A DNA stretch of 64,000 nucleotides from Caballeronia sordidicola (GCF_002220365.1 NZ_MTHB01000206.1:1-64000), one strand, 5' to 3'; counted from the stretch's first letter, positions 32,468 to 41,576 are shown. Program-made: numbers and translations. The notes: generated by a model not told the origin, from the sequence alone.

Positions 32468-32836
32468 TCACGCGAAATCCTCGCCTATATCGATCTCCAC
32501 CGTGCGCGGCACGGTTTCCCCGCCCGCATACATCTCCTCGAGCGAACCGAGCGTGGCTTCCACATAGGCGCGCAGCACCGCATAACTGCGCGCGTGCAGA
32601 CGCGGCGGCATCGCCCTGTAACGCGCGAGCGCGGCGGGATCGAAGCGGATATCGATGGCGATGCGGCGCGCCGTTGCGCCGAAGCGCATTGCCACGTAAT
32701 GAATCACAAGCGAAAGCTGACCGTCGTCGCCCGGGCGCTCGGAGAATTGTGTCTGCTCCGGGAACAGGTCGCTGACCACGCGCGCCAGCAATTCGATATC
32801 GGCGCTCGGGCAGTCGTATTGATATTCGTCGTCCAT
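32468..32836 (-). CDS. Hypothetical 122-residue protein
   Basis: The protein starts MDDEYQYDCPSADIELLARVV and is acidic and alpha/beta in appearance. Notable parts are LSLVIHYVAMRFGATARRIAIDIRFD and an acidic end VEIDIGEDFA. I do not recognise the family with confidence; it may belong to a Burkholderiaceae-restricted DUF such as DUF3022. GGAG lies nine bases before the ATG. One base separates it from the stop of the upstream YhfC-like gene on the same strand, so the two are probably co-transcribed and translationally coupled. Confidence 0.7.
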   Translation of the reverse strand: MDDEYQYDCPSADIELLARVVSDLFPEQTQFSERPGDDGQLSLVIHYVAMRFGATARRIAIDIRFDPAALARYRAMPPRLHARSYAVLRAYVEATLGSLEEMYAGGETVPRTVEIDIGEDFA

Positions 32837-32837
32837 C

Positions 32838-33674
32838 TCAGTCTCCGGCCTTTTCAGGCGCCGCACTCGCCGCCCGCGCCGCTCGATTCGCGGCTGCCGC
32901 CACGCCCAGGAAATAGCGCCGAAGCGCACGCATCACGATCAGTCCGAACACGAGATACACGGCGTCGGCGGCGAGCAGCGGAATCAAGCGCGCCTGATAC
33001 ATCGCGACCGGCAATGCGATCAGCGCGTGCGCGACGATCATGAACGGCAGCGTGAAGCGGAAACGCTCACGCAGCATGTGCCACATGCCCACCGACAATC
33101 CCACCTGGAAAACGAATGCCGCCGCCCGCTCGACCAGGAACAACGCGGCGGTTTCCGGCGCGAGACTGCCAAGCACGGCGTGCAGCCGCAGCAGCGACTC
33201 GGCCGGGACGCTCGTGAAATATTGATCAAGCATGCCGCGATCGGCAAGCAGCGCGTAGAGAATCCACTGCAGTTGTACCAGCACGCCAACGAGCCATGCT
33301 TCCGCACCGCCGTGACCGATTCCATAGCCGAGCGCCGTGCCCGGGCGTTGCAATGAAGCGGGATCGCGCTTGATCAGCCATTTCATGCCGGCGTAGCGCC
33401 CGACTTCCTCGCAGATGCCCGTGGCAAGCGCGCCATAGATCACGAAAATGGCCGGATTCATCAGCAGGCCGACCGTAGTCGCGTTGCTCAGCACGAGCCC
33501 GTGCAGGCCGCGTTCGATCACCATGGAAAACAGGGCAAAAACCGCGATCCCGACAATCACGTCACGCCGCTCGAAACCAAACCGGGGTTTCGTCTTGCGA
33601 TACAACCAGATGGGCAACGCGGCAATCAGCAACGTCGCGATGGTGAGACAGACCAGCGTCAAGGCACTTACCAT
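32838..33674 (-). CDS. YhfC family intramembrane metalloprotease-like protein
   Basis: This 278-residue integral membrane protein has about seven helices. It carries GALATGICEEVGRYAGMKWL (EE pair, about residue 93) and GYGIGHGGAEAWLVG (histidine, about 122), with a later MIVAHALIALP histidine, the glutamate/histidine arrangement of the CPBP/YhfC group of putative intramembrane metalloproteases. Targets are unknown. The start at 33674 has GAGG upstream at slightly long spacing. It precedes a small acidic gene in the same transcription direction. Confidence 0.82.
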   Translation of the reverse strand: MVSALTLVCLTIATLLIAALPIWLYRKTKPRFGFERRDVIVGIAVFALFSMVIERGLHGLVLSNATTVGLLMNPAIFVIYGALATGICEEVGRYAGMKWLIKRDPASLQRPGTALGYGIGHGGAEAWLVGVLVQLQWILYALLADRGMLDQYFTSVPAESLLRLHAVLGSLAPETAALFLVERAAAFVFQVGLSVGMWHMLRERFRFTLPFMIVAHALIALPVAMYQARLIPLLAADAVYLVFGLIVMRALRRYFLGVAAAANRAARAASAAPEKAGD

Positions 33675-33694
33675 TAATTGAATTTCCTCAAAAA

Positions 33695-34762
33695 CTATGT
33701 ATTGCCATTGTTTGTTGGTGCCGATGTCGAGGTGCGCACGATCAGCTCGCCCGGCAGGAGGCATTCTCGCGGCGCCACGACCGCGCCTTCAATGCGCTCA
33801 TGCAGGAACTCGACGGCGCGCTCGCCTATGGTATAGGTCGGCTGGCGTACGGTCGTCATTCCGGCGAGTTCGGCCCACTCGGAGTCATCGATACTCATCA
33901 GCGCCACACGCCGCTGCCAGTCGGCGCCGTGAAGCTCCTTCAGATGCAGCGCGACCCGCAACGCTACCGGCGCGTTCGCCGCGAACAGCGCTATGCGGCG
34001 GCTGCGCCGTTGCGCGGCGTCGATACGCGCATCAATTTCAGCAAGGTTTTCGTCATTATCCAGATCGAGCACGATCGTGGCGCCTGACACATCTGAGACG
34101 CCCGATATGCCGAGCGCGCCGATAGTGTCACGAAATGCCGCTTCACGCACGCGTCGCGAGCTGACCTGCGCGTAAGGCTGGACGACAAACAGCAGTTCAT
34201 CGAAACCCTGGCTCACCAGATGATGGATCGCCATCCGTATTGCTTCGGCGTTGTCCAGCCCGACCATATCGGTCACCAGCCCTTCGACCGAGCGGTCCAC
34301 CAGCACGACCGGCACACCGCCGCGGGCGAGCGTTTCCAGCGTCTCTTCCTTCACGCCGAGCGCATTCACAATCACGCCTTCCACGCGATACGTGCTCAGC
34401 AGTTGCAGGTAGCGCCGCTCCAGATCGACCTCGTTCGCCGCATGGCAGATCAGCGGCATATAACCATACGCGTGACAGGCTGCTTCCACGCCCTGCAGCA
34501 CCTCTACGGTGTAAGGATTCGTCAGGTCCGCGACCAGCATCCCGACCAGCCGGTTGCGCCCGCGTTTGAGCCCGCGCGCCATCTGGTTCGGGCGGTAATC
34601 GAGCTTCGCGATCGCCTCTTCTATGCGCTCGCGCAATTGCGTCGACAACACGCCCGTCTCGCCGTTCAGATAACGCGAAATGCTGGTCTTGCCAGTGCCG
34701 GCTTCGCGCGCGACGTCGGTGATGGTCGCGCGCCGGTCATTCGCAAAGTTGTCTCTTGCCAT
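33695..34762 (-). CDS. ptxS: LacI-family repressor of 2-ketogluconate genes, PtxS-like
   Basis: The protein has 355 residues. The N-terminal LacI helix-turn-helix reads ATITDVAREAGTGKTSISRYLNG, with hinge helix YRPNQMARGLKRGRN, then a periplasmic-binding-protein-like effector domain (LVGMLVADLTNPYTVEVL onwards). Its place after kguE-K-T-D is exactly that of ptxS in Pseudomonas, whose product binds 2-ketogluconate and represses the operon. The operator in front of kguE (39184-39197) matches the PtxS palindrome pattern. A terminator lies between kguD and this gene, so it may have its own promoter. The ATG at 34762 is preferred over an upstream in-frame codon. Confidence 0.85.
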   Translation of the reverse strand: MARDNFANDRRATITDVAREAGTGKTSISRYLNGETGVLSTQLRERIEEAIAKLDYRPNQMARGLKRGRNRLVGMLVADLTNPYTVEVLQGVEAACHAYGYMPLICHAANEVDLERRYLQLLSTYRVEGVIVNALGVKEETLETLARGGVPVVLVDRSVEGLVTDMVGLDNAEAIRMAIHHLVSQGFDELLFVVQPYAQVSSRRVREAAFRDTIGALGISGVSDVSGATIVLDLDNDENLAEIDARIDAAQRRSRRIALFAANAPVALRVALHLKELHGADWQRRVALMSIDDSEWAELAGMTTVRQPTYTIGERAVEFLHERIEGAVVAPRECLLPGELIVRTSTSAPTNNGNT

Positions 34763-34781
34763 GTTCTCGTTCAACACCCGA

Positions 34782-34812
34782 TAAAAACAAAGCGCGCCGA
34801 GGCGCGCTTTGT
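34782..34812 (-). terminator. Rho-independent terminator of kgu operon
   Basis: ACAAAGCGCGCC and GGCGCGCTTTGT form a 12-bp inverted repeat; read on the minus strand the hairpin is followed by TTTTTA. It is 30 bp downstream of the kguD stop codon and before ptxS, a classical intrinsic terminator. Confidence 0.88.
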
Positions 34813-34841
34813 CCAATGCAGCGAGCTTGCAATCAAGCCGC

Positions 34842-35810
34842 TCAGCGCTTCAATGCTTCCGGATTCACCATGTTGTTCGTCAGCGTGCCATTCAACGCGC
34901 CGATCAGGTTCTCCGCGGCGTTCTTGTTCATCGCGTGGCGGGTTTCGTGCGTGGCCGAGCCAATATGCGGCAGCGCCACCACGTTCTTCATCTTGAGTAA
35001 CGGCGAGTCGGCAGGCAGCGGCTCTTTCACGAACACATCGAGGCCCGCACCGAGGATCGTGCCGTCCTGTAGTGCGTGAATCAGCGCGTCTTCATCCACC
35101 GTCGGTCCGCGCGATGCGTTGATCAGGATCGCGGTACGCTTCATGGCCTTGAGTTGCGGTGCGCCGATCAGGTTGCGCGTCTCGGCGGTCAACGGCACTT
35201 GCAGCAGCACGAAATCGGAGGTGGCCAGCAGTTCGTCCAGATCGACTTTCTTCGCGCCGTAATCCCGCTCAGCCTGCGCATTCGGACTACGGTTCGTGTA
35301 CAGCACGTTCATGCGGAAGCCGAGCGAAGCGCGTCGCGCGACCGCACCGCCAATCCGTCCCAGCCCGATGATACCGAGCGTCTTGCCCTGGACATCGACA
35401 CCGAAACTGTCTTCGCCAATGCTCTTCGTCCACTTGCCCGCTTTCACCCATTCCGCGAGTTCCACCACGCGGCGCGCGCTCGCGAGGATCAGCGCGAAAA
35501 CCGTATCCGCCGTCGATTCCGTCAGGACATCCGGCGTATTCGTGAGCACGATGCCGCGCTTGTTCAGGTCGGCGATATCGAAGGCATCGAAACCAACGGA
35601 AACCGTCGCCAGCGCCTTCAGCTTCGTCGCCCCTTCGAGCATGGCCGGCGTAATCTGCGTGCTAGCGCCGATCGCGCCGTCGGCATCTTTCAACGCTGCC
35701 ACGAACGCGTCATGTTGCTTCGGGTCGACGGTCGTAACGTCCGCGTGTTCCTGAAGATACGCAAGCACGTCCGCGGGCAACGGCTTATACGCGACGATTT
35801 TCTTTTTCAT
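34842..35810 (-). CDS. kguD: 2-ketogluconate reductase / D-2-hydroxyacid dehydrogenase (KguD-like)
   Basis: The product is 322 residues. It has the NAD(P)-binding GIIGLGRIGGAVARRASLGF near residue 150, followed by YTNRSPNAQAERDYG (non-acidic strand end, favouring NADPH). The catalytic triad is Arg in INASRGPTVDEDAL, Glu in DVFVKEPLPADSPL and His in VALPHIGSATHETR. In the kgu pathway the enzyme reduces 2-keto-6-phosphogluconate (or 2-ketogluconate) to the 6-phosphogluconate level. Last gene of the kguE-K-T-D operon, 62 bp after kguT, with an AGGA site before its ATG. Confidence 0.86.
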   Translation of the reverse strand: MKKKIVAYKPLPADVLAYLQEHADVTTVDPKQHDAFVAALKDADGAIGASTQITPAMLEGATKLKALATVSVGFDAFDIADLNKRGIVLTNTPDVLTESTADTVFALILASARRVVELAEWVKAGKWTKSIGEDSFGVDVQGKTLGIIGLGRIGGAVARRASLGFRMNVLYTNRSPNAQAERDYGAKKVDLDELLATSDFVLLQVPLTAETRNLIGAPQLKAMKRTAILINASRGPTVDEDALIHALQDGTILGAGLDVFVKEPLPADSPLLKMKNVVALPHIGSATHETRHAMNKNAAENLIGALNGTLTNNMVNPEALKR

Positions 35811-35872
35811 CGAAACAGGTCCTGTGGTTCAAGAAGGTGGGTGTTTCAAGTGTCTCAGGTGTCTGAAGCGTC

Positions 35873-37174
35873 TCAAGCACGTGTGGCCAGTTTAGCGGCG
35901 GTTGCGACCGGCTGCGGTTTCACGACCAGCGTCAGGATCACGGCAGCCACCAGCGCGGCGCTCATGAACACATATGACGCTGCCGGCGAGCCGGTCGCGC
36001 CGTTCAGGTACCCGACCACATATGACCCGACGAACGATCCAAGCGCGCCCATGCTGTTGATCAGCGCCATTGCGCCACCCGCCACGTTCTTCGGCAACAA
36101 CTCGGGCACGATCGCGAAGAACGGGCCGTAAGGCGCGTACATGGCCGCGCCCGCAATCACGAGCAGCGCATATGAGCCCCAGAAACTCGTCGATCCAAGC
36201 AGGTACGATCCCGCGAAAGCGAACGCACCGATCAGCAGGAACGGCCATACGAACAATTTGCGCCGCTCGAGCTTGTCCGACGCCCAGGAAGCCGCGATCA
36301 TCGCAATGGTCGCCGCGAGATAGGGCACGGCCGACAGCCAGCCCGTCTCGACCATGCCAAACGAGGAAGCGTTCTTGAGAATCGACGGCAGCCACAACAC
36401 GAAGCCGTACACACCGATGCTCCAGCAGAAATACTGCGCGGAGAGCTTGATCACCGCGGGCGACTTGAACGCCTCGCCATAGTTCTTGACCGGTTTGATC
36501 GCTGCTTGTTCCGCGCGCAGCGTGTTGTCCAGATCGCGTTTCTCCTGGTCGGAAAGCCACTGAACTTGCGCCGGCTTGTCCTGCACGATGAACCACCAGA
36601 TCACCGCCCAGATGATCGCCGGCGCGCCCTCCACCACGAACATGTGGCGCCAGCCGAATGAGTTGATCAGGTAACCCGATACCACCGACATCCAGAGCAC
36701 CGTCACCGGGTTGCCCAGGATCAGGAAGGTGTTGGCACGCGAGCGCTCGGATTTCGTGAACCAGTTGGAGATGAAGATCAGCATCGCGGGCATCACGGCC
36801 GCTTCCACGACACCGAGCATGAAGCGCAGCACCATCAGCGATGGAATGTTCGTGACCACGCCGGTCAGCGCCGCGCACCCGCCCCACAGGATCAGGCTCA
36901 CGAACACAAGCTTCTTCACACTGCGACGCTCGGCGTAGATCGCGCCGGGAATCTGGAAGAAGAAATAGCCGAGGAAGAACAACGCACCGATCAGCGATGC
37001 CAGCCCGTGGCTGACGCCGAGATCGTGATTGATACCTGCCGCCGACGCGAAGCCGAAGTTCGCACGGTCGAGATACGCAAGGCTGTAGGTGATGAACACG
37101 ATCGGCATGATCGTCCACCAGCGGCGCACTGCGAGCGCGGGCTTACTGGTGTTGGCACTGCTGGGTGGCTGCAT
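35873..37174 (-). CDS. kguT: MFS transporter, 2-ketogluconate permease-like (KguT)
   Basis: This 433-residue protein has twelve predicted helices of the anion:cation symporter family. Family marks are ITYSLAYLDRANFGFASA near residue 30, FFLGYFFFQIPGAIYAERRSVKKLVF near 70 (written here in two parts: FFLGYFFFQIPG and AERRSVKK), and FISNWFTKSERSRANTFLI near 130. ACS members import hexuronates and ketogluconates. Placed between the kinase and reductase genes of the kgu operon, it most likely imports 2-ketogluconate. GGAG lies before the ATG. Confidence 0.85.
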   Translation of the reverse strand: MQPPSSANTSKPALAVRRWWTIMPIVFITYSLAYLDRANFGFASAAGINHDLGVSHGLASLIGALFFLGYFFFQIPGAIYAERRSVKKLVFVSLILWGGCAALTGVVTNIPSLMVLRFMLGVVEAAVMPAMLIFISNWFTKSERSRANTFLILGNPVTVLWMSVVSGYLINSFGWRHMFVVEGAPAIIWAVIWWFIVQDKPAQVQWLSDQEKRDLDNTLRAEQAAIKPVKNYGEAFKSPAVIKLSAQYFCWSIGVYGFVLWLPSILKNASSFGMVETGWLSAVPYLAATIAMIAASWASDKLERRKLFVWPFLLIGAFAFAGSYLLGSTSFWGSYALLVIAGAAMYAPYGPFFAIVPELLPKNVAGGAMALINSMGALGSFVGSYVVGYLNGATGSPAASYVFMSAALVAAVILTLVVKPQPVATAAKLATRA

Positions 37175-37234
37175 GATTGTCTCCGTCCTTGGCTTGTCTG
37201 CTCTTTGAAGGGGCTACGAAAGGGCTACTATGAA

Positions 37235-37267
37235 GGCGCTCCTATGAGATGGAGGCGCTCCTATGAG
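37235..37267. repeat. Duplicated 14-mer (period 19) at the kguK stop codon
   Basis: GGCGCTCCTATGAG occurs at 37235-37248 and 37254-37267. The right copy contains the kguK stop codon, so the left copy looks like a duplication of the gene's end into the kguK-kguT gap. Confidence 0.85.
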
Positions 37268-38262
37268 GCGACCTTGGCAGCCGGCGCGCCGCTGGCTTGC
37301 GTCCCGTTGCCGCCCGCTTGTTCCAGCGCATCGAGTTCACTTCGGGTCGGCAGACCTTCGCTATCGCCGATCACCTGGATCGCCAGTGCGCCGATGCGGT
37401 TGCCGCGTCTGAGCGCATGCCGCACGTCGCGCCCTTCCAGCAGCGCGCTCACCACGCCGACGGCGAAACCATCTCCCGCGCCGACCGTATCGACGACATT
37501 TTTTACGGGGATCGCCGGCACCGTGCCTTCTTCATTGTCAGCCGTGCGGAAGTAAGCGCCCTGCGCGCCGAGCTTGACCACCACGCCCTTCGCGCCCTGA
37601 TCCAGATAGAACCGCGCGATGTCCTCGGGCTTCGCGAAACCCGTCAGGATCTTGCCTTCGCTGACGCCCGGCATCACCCAGTCGGCCAACGCGGCCAGCG
37701 CGTTCAGCGCCTCCGCCATGGCTTCACGCGAAGGCCAAAGCGTGGGACGCAGGTTCGGATCGAAGGAAATGGTCTTGCCAGCCTTGCGCATCTCGCGCGC
37801 CATATGGAAGCCGAGTTCACGCGAAGTCGCCGAAATCGCCGGTGCAACGCCCGTCAGATGCAAATGGCGCGCGCCCAGCACATAGTCGGCAACGTAGTCG
37901 TCGAGCGACAAATGGCTCGCCGCCGAGCCTTTGCGGAAATATTCGATCGCCGGGTCGCTACCGTCGTCATTCTTCGATTTCAGCTGGAAAGCAGTCGGAT
38001 AACGTTCGTCGATTGTCACGCAACCCGCGTCGATTCCTTCGTGCGCGAGTACGTCGAGTACATATCGGCCGAACGAGTCGTGGCCCACACGGCTCATCCA
38101 GCCGACCCGAAAACCGAGCCGCGACAAACCGATCGCAACGTTCAAGTCCGCGCCGGCCACCCGCTTGGTGAACTGGCCGACCTTCGCGAGATCGCCGGTC
38201 TCGGCGGCGACGAACATCGTCATGGCTTCGCCGTAGGTCACGACATCGAGAGGGGTTTTCAT
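37261..38262 (-). CDS. kguK: 2-ketogluconokinase (PfkB/ribokinase family)
   Basis: The protein has 333 residues from the ATG at 38262. The PfkB fold is visible: early TYGEAMTMFV, substrate strand TKRVAGADLNVAIGLSRLG near residue 30, and the second PfkB signature VDTVGAGDGFAVGVVSALL near 255, where the Asp of GAGD is the catalytic base. Members with this sequence type phosphorylate 2-keto-3-deoxygluconate or 2-ketogluconate; the kgu context selects the latter. AAGGA precedes the ATG. A longer frame to 38598 is antisense-like over kguE and was rejected. Confidence 0.87.
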   Translation of the reverse strand: MKTPLDVVTYGEAMTMFVAAETGDLAKVGQFTKRVAGADLNVAIGLSRLGFRVGWMSRVGHDSFGRYVLDVLAHEGIDAGCVTIDERYPTAFQLKSKNDDGSDPAIEYFRKGSAASHLSLDDYVADYVLGARHLHLTGVAPAISATSRELGFHMAREMRKAGKTISFDPNLRPTLWPSREAMAEALNALAALADWVMPGVSEGKILTGFAKPEDIARFYLDQGAKGVVVKLGAQGAYFRTADNEEGTVPAIPVKNVVDTVGAGDGFAVGVVSALLEGRDVRHALRRGNRIGALAIQVIGDSEGLPTRSELDALEQAGGNGTQASGAPAAKVAS

Positions 38263-38329
38263 ATACGGTCCTTCGTCATTCATTGATGGGGGTGTTCCGG
38301 CCAATTTTCGGGCCGATTTCAAGCCAATT

Positions 38330-39157
38330 TCAAGCCGATGCCAGTTGTTTGACGTAACGCGCGGCGTCGGCGGCGAGATTGTTCTGATCGAATGGAAATT
38401 CGATACCCCGCGGAACATAAGCCGGCAGGTAAGCCAGCAACGCGGCGAGGTAAGCGTCGCCGGTTGCGGGGGCCGTCGCGAAACGTCGCGCGCCTTCGCC
38501 CTGCACCGCCTTGCAGTGCACGTAACCCACGTATTTGGCCAGGCGTCGCGCCGCTTCGAGCGGATCTTGCTGCGCCCATCGCCAGTTGCCAGTGTCAAAG
38601 GTCATGGAGAGTGTGTGCGAACGGTTTGCCAGCGCGTCGAACAAAGTGGAGAACGCATCGATTGTGCCGCCCGCTTGCAGTTGGCCGTTCTCGACGACGA
38701 CCTGCGCTTTGGAATTCCGGATACCGGCGATCAAGCGGTCGAGCGTCGCGCAATCCGTCACCGTACCGGCGCTTTCTGACCCGCCGAGCTGGAATTTGAC
38801 GATACGCGCATCGAGCGCAGCGGCTTCGTCCAGGGTCTGCTCCATCGCGCGCTCGTCGAGGGCGCCGGTATCGTCAAAAAGGGACGCGGGGGTGGAATAA
38901 ACGGGCCAGATGCCGGCCGCCCGGATTCGCTGACCGAGTTCGTACAGAGACGCGGGCTGGGATTGCGCCTTATAGGAGAACAATTCGCGGCGGACTTCAA
39001 AACCGGCCGCGCCTGCTTTTGCTGCGATTTCCGCCCAGGCTGCGTGGCCGTCGCGGCGGATCGCTTGCGCACCGAATGCGCTCGCCACGATCACCACCGG
39101 GACGCTCGCATCAGCCCGGGTATTTTTGATCAGATTTCCAGAATTACCGTGTTCCAC
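38330..39157 (-). CDS. kguE: KguE-like sugar phosphate isomerase/epimerase family protein
   Basis: This TIM-barrel protein of the xylose isomerase-like family has about 275 residues. Marks are VIVASAFGAQAIRRDGHAAW, IWPVYSTPASLFDDTG, VVVENGQLQAGGT and MTFDTGNWRWAQQDP, with the metal-site Glu/Asp/His in these strands. KguE is required for 2-ketogluconate use but its reaction is not settled. I propose the GTG at 39157; a start at 39211 would place the PtxS operator inside the gene. It is the first gene of the operon. Its stop codon lies in the second copy of an 11-bp repeat (38315-38336). Confidence 0.8.
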   Translation of the reverse strand: MEHGNSGNLIKNTRADASVPVVIVASAFGAQAIRRDGHAAWAEIAAKAGAAGFEVRRELFSYKAQSQPASLYELGQRIRAAGIWPVYSTPASLFDDTGALDERAMEQTLDEAAALDARIVKFQLGGSESAGTVTDCATLDRLIAGIRNSKAQVVVENGQLQAGGTIDAFSTLFDALANRSHTLSMTFDTGNWRWAQQDPLEAARRLAKYVGYVHCKAVQGEGARRFATAPATGDAYLAALLAYLPAYVPRGIEFPFDQNNLAADAARYVKQLASA

Positions 39158-39183
39158 AGCGGAATTTGCCTTTAACCGGCTAA

Positions 39184-39197
39184 TGGAACCGGTTCCA
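39184..39197 (-). promoter_or_regulatory. PtxS-type operator of the kgu operon
   Basis: TGGAACCGGTTCCA is a perfect 14-bp palindrome, differing from the Pseudomonas PtxS site (TGAAACCGGTTTCA, recalled) by one symmetric position. On the minus strand a TTGAAA -35-like hexamer lies just upstream with the palindrome overlapping the expected -10 region, so binding would block the promoter. Confidence 0.8.
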
Positions 39198-39209
39198 ATA
39201 ACGGATTTC

Positions 39210-39230
39210 AAAAAAGACGCTGGTTGCGTC
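39210..39230 (-). terminator. Weak minus-strand terminator upstream of kgu promoter
   Basis: GACGC and GCGTC form a 5-bp stem around TGGTT at 39216-39230; on the minus strand the hairpin is followed by six T residues. It would insulate the kgu promoter from transcription of the upstream LysR gene. Confidence 0.5.
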
Positions 39231-39448
39231 GGAATGATTTTGCACCATGCTCCCGGGGTTCAAGGTGCGCCATTCTGGAAATCCCTAGGGGTCGATGATT
39301 TACTTGCGCCGGTGGCGGTCGGGTGTTGAAGGCGGGAAATGTTGAGTTAATGTCAACTTGCTGCTTTTTGGGCAACGTCCATGCGTCCGTGACAGAGTGG
39401 GGTCTCACAAGAATGTGCCCCCAACGCCAAGCTGATCAGCGGCAGTCA

Positions 39449-40339
39449 TCACTTCGCAGCCCCATCCTCCACGCACAACGCGTAAAAACTTGCCGCTGCC
39501 CGAGACGCCGCCGCGCCATGCGGCATCAGGATCGAAAGCCGCCGCGTCAGCGGCTCCGGTGCGATTCGCAAACGCTGCAGCGCGCCGTCCTCATGGCGCA
39601 TGGACATCGCCGACACAAAACCGATCCCCATTCCCGCCCGCACAGCCTCCTTCACGCCCTCCACGCCTGCAATTTCCAGCGCAACCCGCATCTGCACGCC
39701 AGCACGCGCGCACGCGCGCTCAACCAGCTGACGCACACCCGAGCCGCCCTCGCGCAAAACCAGCGAATGAGCGCATACCGCTTCCAGTGTCACCCCGGCC
39801 GAGGCGGCGGCAAGCGGATGCCCGCTCGGCGCAATCGCCACGATCTCGTCCTCGCGCCACGCGGTGACTTCGGTTCCCGGCGGTAGATCAGCGCCCACGG
39901 GCCCCTCGATCATCGCTATGTCCAGCGAATCCAGCGCAGCGACGATTTCAGCCGTATTCCCGTCGATCGTGTGAACCGTCACATCCGGATGCTGCCGATG
40001 AAACTCCGCGATCAGATAAGGCAACAGGTAACTCGCCGGTGTCGTGCTCGCGCCAATTCTCAACGTGCCGCGCTCGAGCCCGCGCAGCGCATTCCGGTAG
40101 GCGTGAGCCTGCCCGACGGTCTCCCGGATCCGCGTGGCATAAACCGCAAGCTGTTCGCCGGCGGCGGTCAGCCGGATACCACGTCCAGCGCGCTGATATA
40201 AAGGCTCGCCGAATTCGTCCTGCAACTGGCGCAACTGCCCCGACACAGCCGGCTGCGACAAATGCAGCGCGAGCGCTGCCCGGCTGATATTGGCATGCTC
40301 GGCGACGGTGGCGAAGGTTATAAGCTGTTCTGCGGTCAT
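39449..40339 (-). CDS. LysR-family regulator divergent from YeiH-type exporter
   Basis: The 296-residue product has the LysR helix-turn-helix LITFATVAEHANISRAALALH, then LSQPAVSGQLRQLQDEFG, and an effector domain beginning LRIGASTTPASYLLPYLI. It resembles the CysB/YeiE-like branch. It is divergently transcribed from a YeiH/UPF0324 gene, the same pairing as yeiE-yeiH in enterobacteria, so it probably activates that exporter in response to a sulfur compound or anion. LysR-type dyads (for example ATCGGCTGAACGGAT near 40350) occur in the gap. Confidence 0.9.
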   Translation of the reverse strand: MTAEQLITFATVAEHANISRAALALHLSQPAVSGQLRQLQDEFGEPLYQRAGRGIRLTAAGEQLAVYATRIRETVGQAHAYRNALRGLERGTLRIGASTTPASYLLPYLIAEFHRQHPDVTVHTIDGNTAEIVAALDSLDIAMIEGPVGADLPPGTEVTAWREDEIVAIAPSGHPLAAASAGVTLEAVCAHSLVLREGGSGVRQLVERACARAGVQMRVALEIAGVEGVKEAVRAGMGIGFVSAMSMRHEDGALQRLRIAPEPLTRRLSILMPHGAAASRAAASFYALCVEDGAAK

Positions 40340-40446
40340 TGGCTCTCAACTATCGGCTGAACGGATAGTTTACATCCTAAATGACGATTTCTCATATCGA
40401 TATATCAATAATAGGATTGGCACATCGAACCAAAGCGGAAAAAACC

Positions 40447-41541
40447 GTGAATTCCCTCGCCACTCCTGTCGCATCTCGTTCCGCTTCATCCACTTCATCC
40501 GCTCCAATCGGTCAAACGCGCGGTCAACTGAACGGCATCTTGTTTGTTGCGCTTTTTGCCGCCGCCGTCACGCAATTGGCCGCGCTGCCGTTTATCTCGA
40601 ACCTGGGACTCAGTCCGCTGATCGTCGGCATTGTTGGCGGAGCCATTTACGGCAATGCGCTGCGTGACGGCATGCCGGAAAGCTGGGCGTCGGGCGTGAA
40701 TTTCTCCGCTCGCAAACTCTTGCGTATTGCCGTGGGCTTTTTCGGGCTGCGCGTGAGCCTGCAGGAAATCGCTCAGGTCGGGCTGCCGGGGTTGACGGTG
40801 TCGGTGCTCGTGGTAGTAAGCACGCTCGCCATCGGCACATGGGCAGGCATGAAGCTGATGAAGCTCGACCGCGATACAGCTTTGCTGAGCGCCGCCGGCA
40901 GCGCGATCTGCGGGGCCGCGGCAGTGCTCGCATTCGAATCGACACTGCAGTCCGAGCCGCATAAGAGCGCGATGGCCGTGGGCAGCGTGGTGCTGTTCGG
41001 CACGCTCTCCATGTTCCTCTACCCGCTCGCGTTGCACCTCGGCTGGCTGCACCTGGATACGCTCGGCGTCGGCCTCTTTTTCGGCGGCACGATCCACGAA
41101 GTGGCGCAGGTGGTGGGCGCAGCCAGCAATGTGAGCCCGGAAGCGACGCATATCGCGACCATAGTGAAAATGACACGCGTAATGCTGCTCGTCCCGGTGC
41201 TGCTCGTGATCGGTATGTGGGTGAACCGCTCGCGCAATAGCGCTCAAACCGACGGCAGCGGCACGAAGCGCAAGCTGGCGATTCCCTGGTTCGCGCTCGG
41301 TTTCCTCGCGCTCGTGATCGTGAATTCATTGCACGTTTTGCCGGGCGCCGCTACGCACACGCTGAACACGCTCGATACCTTCGCGTTGACCATGGCGATG
41401 ACCGCACTGGGCATCGAAACACGCATCGAGCAAATTCACCGCGCGGGACCACGGGCGCTGGTAACCGGTGCCATCGTCTATGCCTGGCTGATCGGGGGAG
41501 GACTCGCGATAACCATAGCCGTCGAGCGTCTGCTCGGGTAA
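40447..41541 (+). CDS. YeiH/UPF0324 family putative sulfate exporter
   Basis: This product is about 364 residues from a GTG at 40447 preceded by GGAAAA; an ATG at 40381 in the same frame is the alternative. It has ten predicted membrane helices, with family segments LGLSPLIVGIVGGAIYGNAL, GVNFSARKLLRIAVGFFGLR, SAAGSAICGAAAVLAFEST and GGTIHEVAQVVGAA. YeiH proteins are annotated as putative sulfate exporters; E. coli YeiH has been linked to sulfite/anion stress but transport is not firmly proven. A terminator follows at 41577. Confidence 0.88.
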   Translation: MNSLATPVASRSASSTSSAPIGQTRGQLNGILFVALFAAAVTQLAALPFISNLGLSPLIVGIVGGAIYGNALRDGMPESWASGVNFSARKLLRIAVGFFGLRVSLQEIAQVGLPGLTVSVLVVVSTLAIGTWAGMKLMKLDRDTALLSAAGSAICGAAAVLAFESTLQSEPHKSAMAVGSVVLFGTLSMFLYPLALHLGWLHLDTLGVGLFFGGTIHEVAQVVGAASNVSPEATHIATIVKMTRVMLLVPVLLVIGMWVNRSRNSAQTDGSGTKRKLAIPWFALGFLALVIVNSLHVLPGAATHTLNTLDTFALTMAMTALGIETRIEQIHRAGPRALVTGAIVYAWLIGGGLAITIAVERLLG

Positions 41542-41576
41542 CGTTTGTAGAGGTGCCGCTTGCAGGAACACAGAAG

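Noticed and set aside
38263-38598. Extension of the kguK frame upstream to 38598
   Set aside because: The extra 112 codons run through kguE in another frame, are Arg/Ser/Pro-rich, and the PfkB N-terminus begins at 38262.
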